Shown here piece by piece: positions 9,186-18,251 of a stretch of DNA of 36,151 nt. Position 1 is the stretch's first letter; each line of letters begins with the position of its first letter. Both the position numbers and the translations under genes were made by a program. The DNA comes from Candidatus Aphodovivens excrementavium. GTDB taxonomy: Bacteria > Actinomycetota > Coriobacteriia > Coriobacteriales > Eggerthellaceae. The notes under the pieces were generated by a model. It was given only the letters and a program-made list of their open reading frames with translations. It did not search any database and was not told the DNA's origin. The DNA is taken from positions 1-36,151 of the forward strand of contig DVKR01000025.1 in the NCBI GenBank assembly GCA_018715935.1, in the 5' to 3' direction.

Positions 9186-10151
9186 GTGAGCGCAGTGACA
9201 AACCAATATCGGCATATACCGGTTCTGCTCGCCGAGTGCCTCGAATATTTACAACTCAAACCGCAGCACACATTCGTGGACGCAACACTCGGCGGGGCAG
9301 GGCATTCTCTGGAAGCTGCCAAACGGCTCGGAAGGGAAGGAACGCTTATCGGTATCGATCAGGACGACATGGCCCTAGAGGCCGCCGCCCTAAAACTCGG
9401 GACGATACCGGAAGCAACCCGACCCGCCATCGAGCTGCTTCACGGCAACTTCGGCGATATGGACGAGCTTCTTCTTTCGGCGGAAGTGCCTGGCGTCGAT
9501 GCTGTTCTGTTCGACCTAGGCGTTTCGTCTCCGCAGATAGATCTGCCGTCTCGTGGCTTCTCCTTTAAGGAGAACGGCCCCCTTGATATGCGGATGGATC
9601 CGGGAAATCAAACTCTAACCGCAGCAGAGATCATCAACACCTTCAACGCAGCAGATCTCGCTCGGATCATCCGTGTCAATTCCGATGAAAAGTGGGCAAG
9701 CCGCATCGCCGATTTCATCGTGAGGGCGCGCCAAAATGCTCCTATCACGCAAACGGAAGAGCTGGTAGACGTTATCAAGGCGGCTATTCCGGCTTCGGCG
9801 CGACGGGCTGGCGGGCATCCTGCTAAGAGGACGTTTCAGGCCTTGCGCATAGAAGTAAACGGAGAGCTTGATGTTTTGCGTCGCGGGCTAGAGGCTGCCG
9901 TGCGATGGCTGAACCCCGGCGGGCGCTTGGCGGTAATCAGCTACCACTCGTTGGAAGACCGCATAGTAAAAGACGCCTTCGCCTCCTATGCGGACCGCTG
10001 CACGTGTCCTCCCGATTTTCCAACGTGCGTTTGCGGCAAGCAGCCGATATTGGACATCGTTACTCGACGTCCCGTGCTTCCTGCAAAGGAGGAAATCGAA
10101 CGCAATCCGCGTGCGCGCAGTGCGAAACTGCGTGTCGCGCAAAAAAGATAG
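9186..10151 (+). CDS. rsmH: 16S rRNA (cytosine1402-N4)-methyltransferase RsmH
   Basis: Methylates N4 of C1402 in the 16S rRNA P-site using S-adenosylmethionine. It is the near-universal second gene of the dcw cluster (formerly mraW). The 321 residues include HIPVLLAE at the start, the SAM-binding loop DATLGGAGHS, FDLGVSSPQ, the GPLDMRMD motif and the HPAKRTFQALRIEVN segment. It begins at a GTG nine bases after the mraZ stop; a second GTG three codons on (9195) is an alternative and has a better-spaced AGGA upstream. Confidence 0.96.
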   Translation: MSAVTNQYRHIPVLLAECLEYLQLKPQHTFVDATLGGAGHSLEAAKRLGREGTLIGIDQDDMALEAAALKLGTIPEATRPAIELLHGNFGDMDELLLSAEVPGVDAVLFDLGVSSPQIDLPSRGFSFKENGPLDMRMDPGNQTLTAAEIINTFNAADLARIIRVNSDEKWASRIADFIVRARQNAPITQTEELVDVIKAAIPASARRAGGHPAKRTFQALRIEVNGELDVLRRGLEAAVRWLNPGGRLAVISYHSLEDRIVKDAFASYADRCTCPPDFPTCVCGKQPILDIVTRRPVLPAKEEIERNPRARSAKLRVAQKR

Positions 10152-10241
10152 GTTATCGCGGCATCGAGGCTTTCCCTTGATGCGTGTAACAGCCGGAGCC
10201 AACAAGCAGCTTAATCGAACCAGGAAAGGAGGTTGGCCGGT

Positions 10242-10709
10242 ATGAGCGCAGTTCCTGCCTATTCGTACCCCCAACCTCGCCGGCAGCCTCAGCGTGCGCC
10301 GCGTCCGGGCGTGCGCGCCATCCCGGGTGGTGGGCGCAAACCTCAAGAGCAAGGCGTCTCATCCCAGATTCTCTTTTTTGCGAAAGTCATCACCGCAGCC
10401 CTGCTGGCGTTTGCCGTGGTGTGCTGCGTGCGCGTCGCGCTTTCTGCCGCGACGGTGTCTACTGCGATGCAGACGCAAGAGCTCAACCAGCAGATTTCAG
10501 AAGCGCGCGAGCAGGGTAACGCGTTGGAGGTAGTCCAAAGCACGCTGTCGAACCCCTCATACGTGAAGACCGCCGCCGCCGAAATGGGCATGGTTGCCCC
10601 TCAGACCACCGAATACATCGACGTCGGACAAGACGTGGTGGCAACAGACGATGCGGGAAATTTGCTGTTGACGCAAAGCTTGGAGCGCGCGAGCAGCCTG
10701 GGGGCGTAG
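10242..10709 (+). CDS. ftsL: FtsL-like cell-division protein
   Basis: A small bitopic membrane protein between rsmH and ftsI, the place of FtsL in dcw clusters. FtsL scaffolds FtsQ/DivIB and FtsB/DivIC and helps activate FtsW-FtsI. From the ATG at 10242 it has 155 residues: a Pro/Arg/Gln-rich cytoplasmic N-terminus, one membrane segment near residues 43-66, then a short heptad-like extracellular segment (QELNQQISEAREQGN) and a conserved-looking end (PSYVKTAAAEMGMV). The ATG has an AGGAGG nine bases upstream, better than the in-frame TTG at 10233. Sequence identity across FtsL proteins is low, so the name rests on topology and position. Confidence 0.8.
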   Translation: MSAVPAYSYPQPRRQPQRAPRPGVRAIPGGGRKPQEQGVSSQILFFAKVITAALLAFAVVCCVRVALSAATVSTAMQTQELNQQISEAREQGNALEVVQSTLSNPSYVKTAAAEMGMVAPQTTEYIDVGQDVVATDDAGNLLLTQSLERASSLGA

Positions 10710-10713
10710 CCGT

Positions 10714-12543
10714 ATGGCGGATAAACGCTCCCGACCCGAGGGCGGGCGCTCGGGCAACGCCAAAAGCGCACGGCATTCCTCGCGCTCCAATTCGTCCCGC
10801 AGGCAGCGTATAGCCGCCGCGTCGCAGACCATCGATTCAAACCGTGTGTTCGTGCCAGTGCTCGTGTTTGCGGTCCTGGCACTTATCGTCTTTGTGCGCC
10901 TGTTCTATCTGCAGGTTATCGTAGCTCCCGAATACACCGAGCAGGCCGAGAATGCGCGCTTGGTGTCAATTGACGTGGAGGCGCGACGCGGAACCATCTA
11001 CGATCGAAACGGCACCGTGCTTGCCATCAGCGTTGACGCGACGACCGTATACTGCAACCCGTCTGAGGTTAACGACGTGGCCCTTGCCGCGAGAACGGTG
11101 TCGGAGGTGATGGGCGGAAAGCTGTCCGACTATCTTGACATTCTCAGCCAAACGAGCCTTTCGTTCGCCTATTTGGAGCAGAAAGCCGATGTTGAAACAG
11201 CAAGCAAGCTGCAAGAGCTTGTGAACGAGCGCGGCATCACGGGTATATACTTCCTTGACGACACGCGTCGCGAATACCCTAACGGGCAGGTCGGCGGCCA
11301 GATCGTGGGTGCGTGCGAGGTGCGCATCGATGAGGACACCGGCGCGGAATACTACGCGGGGATCTCTGGTCTTGAGGCCTACTACGACGACATACTTTCG
11401 GGCACGCCGGGCAAGTACGTGGCGGAACGCGGCAAGGATGGCATTCCCATTCCGGGAGGCGTGCACGAGGATACGCCCGCAGTGGACGGGCAGGACATCG
11501 TCATCTCGCTGGACATCACGCTGCAGGGCTACGTGGAGGAGCGCATGGCAACCGGCGTGGAGGCGCTCGGCGGCACGGGCGGAAGCTGCATCGTGATGGA
11601 TGCCGGCACCGGCGAGATCTACGCCGCATCGTCGCTTCCGTACTTCAACCCCGCCGATCGCTCGGTGGTGGAGGAAGGCGCAACGCAGCTGAAAAGCGTG
11701 ACGGACTTGTTCGAGCCCGGCTCGATCTTCAAGACAGTTTCCACCTTGGCGCTTCTGGAGACGGGCACCATGGGTCCAGACGACACCATGTTCTGCCCCG
11801 CCTACATCACCGCCGACGGGTACACGATCTCCGACGCCCACGATCGCGGCGACCAAACCATGACTTTGCGCGAGATCCTCGACTCCTCCTCCAACGTAGG
11901 CATTTCGCTGTCGGTTGAGCAGATGGGCTTCGACAAGCTCTACGACTACATCGTGAAATACGGGCTTCACAAAGACACCGGCATCGATTATCCCGGCGAG
12001 GGCGAATCTGACACCGACGCGTTGGGGTATCTGGTCCCCTACGAAGACTGGACGAAGGTAACTGGCTACAACGTCAGCTTTGGCCAGGGAATTTCGGTAA
12101 CCCCCATGCAGATGATCCGCTTTTACGGCGCCATCAACAACGATGGTGTGGCATGCACGCCGCATTTTCTCATCAGCAAGCCGCAGTCCGGGGAGACGCC
12201 TGAGTATGCAACCGAGCAGATCGTGGAAAACACCGAGGTGTTGCCCACCATGATCGACATGCTCAAGACGGTGGTTTCCGACGGCACCGGCACGGCTGCC
12301 GCCATCGACGGATTCAACGTGGCGGGCAAAACGTCCACGGCTGAAATCTACGACGAAGAGAACGGCGGGTATCGCGAGGGTGTCTACAACTTGTGCTTCA
12401 CGGGCTTTTTGGCAGACTCGTCAAGCCAATTGGTATGTTTTGTGGGAGCTGACGAGGTTCCGGGCGCCCGGGTGGTTACGCCCATTTTTAAAGATATAAT
12501 GGCTACAGCAATAGATAGGTTCAAGATCACCCCGGAAGGCTAA
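10714..12543 (+). CDS. ftsI: Division-specific penicillin-binding protein (FtsI/PBP2-type transpeptidase)
   Basis: Class B PBP that crosslinks septal peptidoglycan together with FtsW. 609 residues: a basic cytoplasmic N-terminus, one membrane segment (~45-66), a PBP dimer/pedestal domain containing ARRGTIYDRNG, and a C-terminal transpeptidase. The active-site triad is SIFK (Ser337, Lys340), SSN (392-394) and KTST at 539-542. The last motif is normally KTGT; Ser replaces Gly541, and the codon is plainly TCC. No PASTA domains follow. It starts four bases after the ftsL stop with a weak ribosome site, suggesting coupling to ftsL. The KTST form is unusual in the wider family but the surrounding GKTSTAE is otherwise intact, so I take the enzyme as active. 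Confidence 0.95.
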   Translation: MADKRSRPEGGRSGNAKSARHSSRSNSSRRQRIAAASQTIDSNRVFVPVLVFAVLALIVFVRLFYLQVIVAPEYTEQAENARLVSIDVEARRGTIYDRNGTVLAISVDATTVYCNPSEVNDVALAARTVSEVMGGKLSDYLDILSQTSLSFAYLEQKADVETASKLQELVNERGITGIYFLDDTRREYPNGQVGGQIVGACEVRIDEDTGAEYYAGISGLEAYYDDILSGTPGKYVAERGKDGIPIPGGVHEDTPAVDGQDIVISLDITLQGYVEERMATGVEALGGTGGSCIVMDAGTGEIYAASSLPYFNPADRSVVEEGATQLKSVTDLFEPGSIFKTVSTLALLETGTMGPDDTMFCPAYITADGYTISDAHDRGDQTMTLREILDSSSNVGISLSVEQMGFDKLYDYIVKYGLHKDTGIDYPGEGESDTDALGYLVPYEDWTKVTGYNVSFGQGISVTPMQMIRFYGAINNDGVACTPHFLISKPQSGETPEYATEQIVENTEVLPTMIDMLKTVVSDGTGTAAAIDGFNVAGKTSTAEIYDEENGGYREGVYNLCFTGFLADSSSQLVCFVGADEVPGARVVTPIFKDIMATAIDRFKITPEG

Positions 12544-12582
12544 AATGCCTGATGATATGGGGCTTATAGGCAAGGGGACAGA

Positions 12583-14091
12583 ATGACCAAGACGTGTGCC
12601 CAGCTATTTGAGGGAATGGAGTGCACCATTATAGGCAATCCGGAAGAGGAAGTGTCGGGCATTGCCTATAGAAGCGACAAAGTAAAACCGGGCGATGCGT
12701 TCTTCTGCATTGTCGGGTTCAAAGTGGACGGGCATTCGTTTGCCCAAGACGCCATAGACCGCGGCGCGAAGGTGCTGGTGGTTCAGCGCAAGGTATACCT
12801 TGCGGACGCTACCGACGTTACAGAGGTGGTGGTGTCGGACACGCGTAAAGCCATGGCGCACGTGGCCGCCAACTTCTACGACCATCCGTCGAAAGAGCTT
12901 GCGTTGGTTGGGGTAACCGGCACCAACGGCAAAACCACCACGACGTTTCTGGTGGAGCACATCGCACGCGTCGCCGGAAAGCGCACCGGAGTTATTGGCA
13001 CGGTTGGCGTGAGCGTGGGCAACGAGCATGAGAAGTCTGCGCATACGACGCCCGAGTCTCCCGACCTGCAGTCGCTTTTTGCACGCATGCGCGATGCGCA
13101 CTGCGATGTGGTTGCCATGGAGGTGAGCTCTCATGCGCTGGACCTGCGTCGCACCTGGGCAACGCAGTTCGCGGTGACGGCGTTCACGAACCTTACGCAA
13201 GACCATCTCGACTACCATCACACGTTCGAAGCCTACTTCGAGGCGAAAGCGCTGTTGTTCTCGAAAGACTACCCAGCGAAGCGCGTGATTTGCATAGACG
13301 ACAAATGGGGGCGCGAGCTGCTGCGCCGCTGCTCGGCGGCAGGAGACAGCGTTGTCACCACGGGATTCGACCCTTCTGCTCAAATCCATCCTGGCGAAGT
13401 GACCTACGCTCCCACGCACACGACGGTGGAGCTGCACGTGCGCGGAGAGCGATTCACGTTCGACTACCCGCTGGTAGGTCGCTTCAACGTCTCTAACATC
13501 ATGAACGCGTTTGGCATTGCGCTCCAGTTGGGCATCCCCGCCGAGCTCATCGTCTCTGCGCTTGCGGAGGCGCCGCAGGTTCCCGGAAGGCTCGAGCGCG
13601 TCCATGCCGCCCACGACGGCGGCGTGTCGGTATTTGTCGATTACGCCCACACGCCTGACGCGCTTAAGAAAGCGCTGGCTTCCATCATGTCGCTCACGCC
13701 CGGCAAGACCATCTGCGTGTTCGGCTGCGGAGGGGATCGCGATGCGAGCAAGCGTTCCATCATGGGGCGCGAGGCCCTTGAGGCGGACTACGCCATTGTA
13801 ACCTCTGACAATCCGCGTAGCGAGGATCCGCTGGCTATCATTGCCGATATCGAAAGCGGCATGGGTGCCGGCTCTGGTCGCTACGAAGTGGAGCCCGACA
13901 GGCGCAGCGCCATCGCGCGCGCGCTCGAGGTAGCTCAGTCGGGCGATTCTGTCCTTCTTGCCGGAAAGGGTCATGAAGACTACCAGCTCATTGGCGACAA
14001 AGTGCTGCATTTCGACGACAGGGCGGTTGCGGCCGAAGAGCTGGAGAAGCGTTTCGGCGCCGGTTCGCGCGCCTCGGTCGAGGAGGCGTAA
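12583..14091 (+). CDS. murE: UDP-MurNAc-L-Ala-D-Glu ligase MurE, meso-diaminopimelate type
   Basis: Adds the third stem amino acid to UDP-MurNAc-dipeptide with ATP, in the cytoplasm. 502 residues with the three Mur-ligase domains: N-terminal UDP-binding, central ATPase with GVTGTNGKTTTT, and C-terminal domain with a DNPR box (Asp409-Arg412, SDNPRSEDP). DNPR is the known meso-DAP specificity signature, whereas Lys-adding enzymes have a different box (D-N-P-A/N). An AAGGGGA ribosome site lies 5-11 bases before the ATG, and 39 bases separate it from ftsI. Confidence 0.97.
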   Translation: MTKTCAQLFEGMECTIIGNPEEEVSGIAYRSDKVKPGDAFFCIVGFKVDGHSFAQDAIDRGAKVLVVQRKVYLADATDVTEVVVSDTRKAMAHVAANFYDHPSKELALVGVTGTNGKTTTTFLVEHIARVAGKRTGVIGTVGVSVGNEHEKSAHTTPESPDLQSLFARMRDAHCDVVAMEVSSHALDLRRTWATQFAVTAFTNLTQDHLDYHHTFEAYFEAKALLFSKDYPAKRVICIDDKWGRELLRRCSAAGDSVVTTGFDPSAQIHPGEVTYAPTHTTVELHVRGERFTFDYPLVGRFNVSNIMNAFGIALQLGIPAELIVSALAEAPQVPGRLERVHAAHDGGVSVFVDYAHTPDALKKALASIMSLTPGKTICVFGCGGDRDASKRSIMGREALEADYAIVTSDNPRSEDPLAIIADIESGMGAGSGRYEVEPDRRSAIARALEVAQSGDSVLLAGKGHEDYQLIGDKVLHFDDRAVAAEELEKRFGAGSRASVEEA

Positions 14092-14094
14092 TCT

Positions 14095-15660
14095 ATGCGG
14101 CTGTCTGTCGCCGACATAGCGAAAGCGGTTTCCGGCGAGGCGTTGGCGGGGTCGGAATCGAGCGAGCGCATCATCGAGGGCGTCACGTGGGATTCCCGCA
14201 CGGTAACGCAAGGCTGCCTCTACGTCGCCTTGCCAGGCGAGCGGGTCGATGGGCACGATTTCGTCTCGGCGGCGCTCAAGGCGGGCGCTGGCTGCGTGTT
14301 GGTTACTCGCATGCTCGATACGGCGACTTTAGAGGAAGCGACCCTTCGCGGCGCCGCTGTTTTTCGAGTGCGCGATGCGCAGGATGCGCTTGCTAGCTTG
14401 GCTGGCGCGTGGAGAGCCCGCCTCGGCGGTCGCGTGATAGGCCTCACCGGCTCGAGCGGGAAAACCACTACGAAAAACTTGGTGCGCGACGTTCTCGATG
14501 CGTCGTTTGCCGTAACCGCCACTACAGGAAACCAGAACAACGAGCTCGGCGTGCCCAACACGCTTCTTTCTGCGCGTCTGACCGACCAAGCCGTGGTGGT
14601 GGAAATGGGCATGCGCGGTATGGGGCAGATCCACGAGCTTTGCTCGTTTGTGCGCCCCGATTGGGGTTTGGTGTCCAATGTGGGCTCAAGCCACATGGAG
14701 CTGCTTGGCTCACGCGAAAACATCGCCCGTGCGAAGGCGGAGCTTTTGGAGGCGTTGCCCGAAGGCGGCTGGGCGTTTCTGAACGCCGATTGCGACTTCA
14801 CCGCCTTTATGCGCAGCCACGCCCGTCTCGACGAGCGCGGCGTGCATGTCGCCTTGTTCGACGGCTCTCTAGAGGCCGGGAAGCGCATGGGGGCGTTTGT
14901 ACAGGGACGCGAAGAAGCCGTTGGGGCAGGGAGTGCCGGCGATGCGCTGGTTTGGGCGGAAGACGTTGCGCTTGACGAAGGCGGGCATCCGAGCTTTACC
15001 CTGTGCGCACGCGGCTTTTCGCGGGCAGTGCTTGAAAGCCTAAGCGTTGCGCCATCCGAGGCGGGTGAGCCGCCTTCTCCTGAAGACGATACGACGCAGC
15101 GCGTGGAATGCCGCTTGCGTTTGCGCGGCATGCATAACGTAAGCAATGCCTGTTCGGCTGCGGCGGTTGGCTTGGCGATGGGAATGCCGCTTCAGGTTGT
15201 GTCTGAGGCCCTCTCGCTCGCCGTGCCGGAAAGCGGCAGGGCCCAGGTGCTATCGACTGCGTCAGGCGTAACGGTCGTTGACGACTCGTATAATGCCAAT
15301 CCCGATTCGATGCGTGCCTCCTTGCGGACGTTTGCCGCGATGGAAGTGAAGGGCAAAAAGGTTGCGGTTTTGGGCGATATGGGAGAGCTCGGCCCGTTTT
15401 CGGAAGAGGGACACCGCCAGGTGGGCGTCGACGCCGCACAGGCGGGCGTGGAGATGCTTGTGTGCGTGGGGCCGCTTGCGCAAGGCATTGCAGGCGCTGC
15501 AACCGAGGCAGGGCTTGCGTCTGAAGTAGTATTTTGTGTAGCCGATGCCGACGAGGCGCTGGCGCGGGTGAAGCCGCTTCTGTGCGAGGGCGACGCCGTG
15601 TTGGTGAAAGCGTCTCACTCCGTTGGCCTCGAGCGTGTGGTAGAAGGGCTGGCTAGCTAA
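14095..15660 (+). CDS. murF: UDP-MurNAc-tripeptide--D-Ala-D-Ala ligase MurF
   Basis: Completes UDP-MurNAc-pentapeptide by adding D-Ala-D-Ala. Three Mur-ligase domains are visible: an N-terminal DSRTVTQGCLYVALPGERVDGHDF segment (split here across positions ~38-62), the P-loop GLTGSSGKTTTK near residues 119-130, ATTGNQNNELGVP, and C-terminal VVDDSYNANPDSM. At 521 residues it is about 65 longer than the E. coli enzyme (452). The extra length lies mainly between residues ~260 and ~340 as a low-complexity, Gly/Ala/Glu/Ser-rich stretch around the GSAGDALVW and APSEAGEPPSPEDD segments. It starts three bases after the murE stop, so translational coupling is likely. Confidence 0.96.
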   Translation: MRLSVADIAKAVSGEALAGSESSERIIEGVTWDSRTVTQGCLYVALPGERVDGHDFVSAALKAGAGCVLVTRMLDTATLEEATLRGAAVFRVRDAQDALASLAGAWRARLGGRVIGLTGSSGKTTTKNLVRDVLDASFAVTATTGNQNNELGVPNTLLSARLTDQAVVVEMGMRGMGQIHELCSFVRPDWGLVSNVGSSHMELLGSRENIARAKAELLEALPEGGWAFLNADCDFTAFMRSHARLDERGVHVALFDGSLEAGKRMGAFVQGREEAVGAGSAGDALVWAEDVALDEGGHPSFTLCARGFSRAVLESLSVAPSEAGEPPSPEDDTTQRVECRLRLRGMHNVSNACSAAAVGLAMGMPLQVVSEALSLAVPESGRAQVLSTASGVTVVDDSYNANPDSMRASLRTFAAMEVKGKKVAVLGDMGELGPFSEEGHRQVGVDAAQAGVEMLVCVGPLAQGIAGAATEAGLASEVVFCVADADEALARVKPLLCEGDAVLVKASHSVGLERVVEGLAS

Positions 15661-15661
15661 T

Positions 15662-16711
15662 ATGTTCTCGTTTTTCGCCTATTACCCTACGTTTCTCGTT
15701 TTTCTCGCGGTGGTAATTTCTGCCGCCCTCACCATGGTGCTGATGCCGGTGTGGATTCGCATGCTGCGCTCTAACCACATAGGCCAGGAAGTTCGTGCCG
15801 ACGGACCTCAAAGCCACCTGGTGAAGCAGGGAACGCCTACTATGGGCGGCGTAATCATGCTGGTTGCCGTTGCCATAACCATCATCTTGGTGGCAGGTCC
15901 TTCTCCGGAAACGTTTCTGCTGGCGGGGGCAACCCTTATAGCGGGCGTACTGGGCCTTGTCGACGACGCATCCAAGGTGGTGCACGAGCGTTCGCTGGGC
16001 CTGACGCCTAAAGCGAAGCTGGTCGGCCAGTTTTTGGTCTCAACCATTTTTTGCCTGCTTGCGGTTAATGTGGTGGGCATCGAGCCCACGCTGGAGATCC
16101 CCTTTGTAACGACGCTCGACTTGGGCATTTTGACTACGGTTGTTTCAGTGGGCGGCATCGACGTCTCCATTCCGTGGCTATATCTGATTTTCGTTGACGT
16201 GCTGCTCATGGGCATGTGCAACGCGGTTAACCTAACCGACGGCTTGGACGGGTTGGCGTCGGGAACGGTAATGATCGTGATGATTGTGATGGCGGCAATT
16301 GCCTACCGTTCCGATCTGCTCGACCCGGCGATTTTTGCGGCAGCACTCGCGGGCGCATGCATTGGCTTTCTGTGGTTCAACTCCTACCCTGCAGACATCT
16401 TCATGGGCGACACGGGCTCGTTGGCGCTGGGAATGGCCTTAGGCTGCCTGGCGGTGCTTACCAAATCAGAGTTTATCGTGCTGATCATCGGCGGCTTGTT
16501 TGTGGTAGAGGCGCTTTCGGTGATGCTGCAGGTGTTTTACTACAAGCGCACCAAGAAGCGACTCTTTCTTATGGCGCCCTTGCATCATCACTTCGAGAAG
16601 AAGGGGTGGAGCGAAACCAAGGTCGTTGTTCGTTTTTGGATTGTTTCGGGCGTGTTGGCCGCTATCGGCTTTTTCATCTATTTTGCCGAGTCGATGATGG
16701 CGGTGGCGTAG
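15662..16711 (+). CDS. mraY: Phospho-MurNAc-pentapeptide transferase MraY
   Basis: Integral membrane enzyme that transfers phospho-MurNAc-pentapeptide to undecaprenyl phosphate, making lipid I. 349 residues, about ten predicted membrane segments. Family motifs present: GTPTMGG near the start, the acidic NLTDGLDGLA (Asp193, Asp196), FMGDTGSLALG, and APLHHHFEKKGW (His308-310) near the end. The gene begins one base after the murF stop; its ribosome site would lie inside the murF end. Confidence 0.97.
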   Translation: MFSFFAYYPTFLVFLAVVISAALTMVLMPVWIRMLRSNHIGQEVRADGPQSHLVKQGTPTMGGVIMLVAVAITIILVAGPSPETFLLAGATLIAGVLGLVDDASKVVHERSLGLTPKAKLVGQFLVSTIFCLLAVNVVGIEPTLEIPFVTTLDLGILTTVVSVGGIDVSIPWLYLIFVDVLLMGMCNAVNLTDGLDGLASGTVMIVMIVMAAIAYRSDLLDPAIFAAALAGACIGFLWFNSYPADIFMGDTGSLALGMALGCLAVLTKSEFIVLIIGGLFVVEALSVMLQVFYYKRTKKRLFLMAPLHHHFEKKGWSETKVVVRFWIVSGVLAAIGFFIYFAESMMAVA

Positions 16712-16712
16712 C

Positions 16713-18239
16713 ATGGCGGCTAAGAAGGAGGCCAGCTGCGCACGGGTGCGCCGCGGCGAGGGCAGCCTCGGCACGGTACTGATTCTCGGCCTGGGCAAAA
16801 GCGGCACCGCGGTTGCCGAATACTGCATGGGGCTATTGGGCTCTCGCGTAGCGGGGGTGTATATCGCCGCAGGAAAGAAAACCCCCGAGTCCGAGGCGTT
16901 TGCCGAGCGCGTGGCCTGTCGCGAGGTGAGGGTTGCGTTCGGCGATGAGGGCGTGAGCCAGCTTGCCGCAGAAGTGGAAGGCGGCGTTTTCGACGTGTGC
17001 GTTCCCAGCCCGGGCATTGCGCCTCACAATCCGCTCTACGTTCACGGAAAAGAACTTTCCGCACAGGTGTGGGGAGAGGTCGAGTTTGCGTGGCGCGAAA
17101 GCGCGCCCGATGCGCGCTGGATTGCGATAACGGGAACGAACGGCAAGACAACCACCACGTCGCTTTTGGCTCATATTCTCAGCACGGCAGGCCAAAACGC
17201 CGTAGCAGTGGGAAACATCGGCGATACGTGCATGGAGGCGGTCGCCAAAGACCCGTCGAGGGTGTTTGTGGCAGAGGTTTCCTCCTACCAGCTCTACTCC
17301 ACCGATGAATTCTCTCCCGATGCGGCAGTGCTGCTCAATGTGACGCCCGACCATCTGTCGTGGCACGGCTCGTTTGAGGCATACCGAGAGGCGAAATGCC
17401 GGGTGTTCTCGCATCTGCGCGACTGCGGCCGTGCCGTTGCGGTGCTAGACGCAACCGACGACGAAGCGCGGGCGAAGGTTCGAGAGTTTAAGTCCATCCC
17501 CGAAGATCAGCGGGGTTTCGCGTACATTCCCGTGGGAGCGAAGGCGGGGTACTCGGCGGATATGCGCAACGTCTGCGGAAGCGTCAACGCCGCGTTCGTG
17601 GATGCCGATGGGACGATGACCGTCGCGTACGCGGGAAAAGAGCATCGGCTGTGCAAGGCGTCCGAGCTTCAGATCAAAGGAAGGCACAACGTTGGGAACG
17701 CGCTTGCGGCTGCTTCGGTGGCGGTGGCGCTTGGATCCCCCGACGAGGCGGTGGCCGAGGGGCTTCGCAGTTTTGAGCCGCTTGCACATCGCATCGAGCC
17801 GTGCGGCTCCGTTCAAGGCGTGCGTTGCTACAACGACTCCAAGGCGACGAACGTAGACGCCTCGCTCGCGGCGATTGCGGCATTCCCCGAGACGCGACCG
17901 ATTCTTCTGTTCGGCGGCGACGACAAAGGCACCGACCTGTCTCCTTTGATTGAGGCGTCGCATCGTCATGCCCGTGCGGCTGTGTGCTTCGGCGCCGCAG
18001 GCGAGCGTTTCTACCAGGCGTTTGCCGATGCGCAGGCAAGCGCACCCGAAGACTTCGCCGTTTTGCGGGCGGGCAACATGGAAGACGCGCTCGATGTCGC
18101 CTTCGGCATTGCCCGTTCGGGAGAGGTGATCGTGCTGTCTCCTGCATGCGCCTCATTCGACGAGTTCAGCTGCTTTGAAGAGCGCGGCGAGGTGTTCAAA
18201 AGGCTCGTTGCGAGCCGTGCCCGTCGTCTCGGCGCGTAA
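16713..18239 (+). CDS. murD: UDP-MurNAc-L-alanine--D-glutamate ligase MurD
   Basis: Adds D-Glu to UDP-MurNAc-L-Ala. 508 residues; motifs include the N-terminal nucleotide loop VLILGLGKSGTA, VCVPSPGIAPHNPL, the P-loop AITGTNGKTTTTS, EVSSYQL, the NVTPDHLSWHG segment, and C-terminal CYNDSKATN and LLFGGDDKG. The ATG at 16713 is one base after the mraY stop but has a poor ribosome site. A GTG at 16746 with AAGGAGG 14 bases upstream would give a start closer to typical MurD, so the first 11 residues are uncertain. Confidence 0.95.
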   Translation: MAAKKEASCARVRRGEGSLGTVLILGLGKSGTAVAEYCMGLLGSRVAGVYIAAGKKTPESEAFAERVACREVRVAFGDEGVSQLAAEVEGGVFDVCVPSPGIAPHNPLYVHGKELSAQVWGEVEFAWRESAPDARWIAITGTNGKTTTTSLLAHILSTAGQNAVAVGNIGDTCMEAVAKDPSRVFVAEVSSYQLYSTDEFSPDAAVLLNVTPDHLSWHGSFEAYREAKCRVFSHLRDCGRAVAVLDATDDEARAKVREFKSIPEDQRGFAYIPVGAKAGYSADMRNVCGSVNAAFVDADGTMTVAYAGKEHRLCKASELQIKGRHNVGNALAAASVAVALGSPDEAVAEGLRSFEPLAHRIEPCGSVQGVRCYNDSKATNVDASLAAIAAFPETRPILLFGGDDKGTDLSPLIEASHRHARAAVCFGAAGERFYQAFADAQASAPEDFAVLRAGNMEDALDVAFGIARSGEVIVLSPACASFDEFSCFEERGEVFKRLVASRARRLGA

Positions 18240-18251
18240 AGGAGGGTAGCC

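Noticed and set aside
10966-12165. 399-codon minus-strand open frame inside ftsI
   Set aside because: Shadow of a real gene in GC-rich DNA, without a ribosome site.
12604-14256. 550-codon minus-strand open frame across murE and the start of murF
   Set aside because: It is exactly opposite well-conserved Mur-ligase sequence, is Arg/His-rich and matches no family I recognise.
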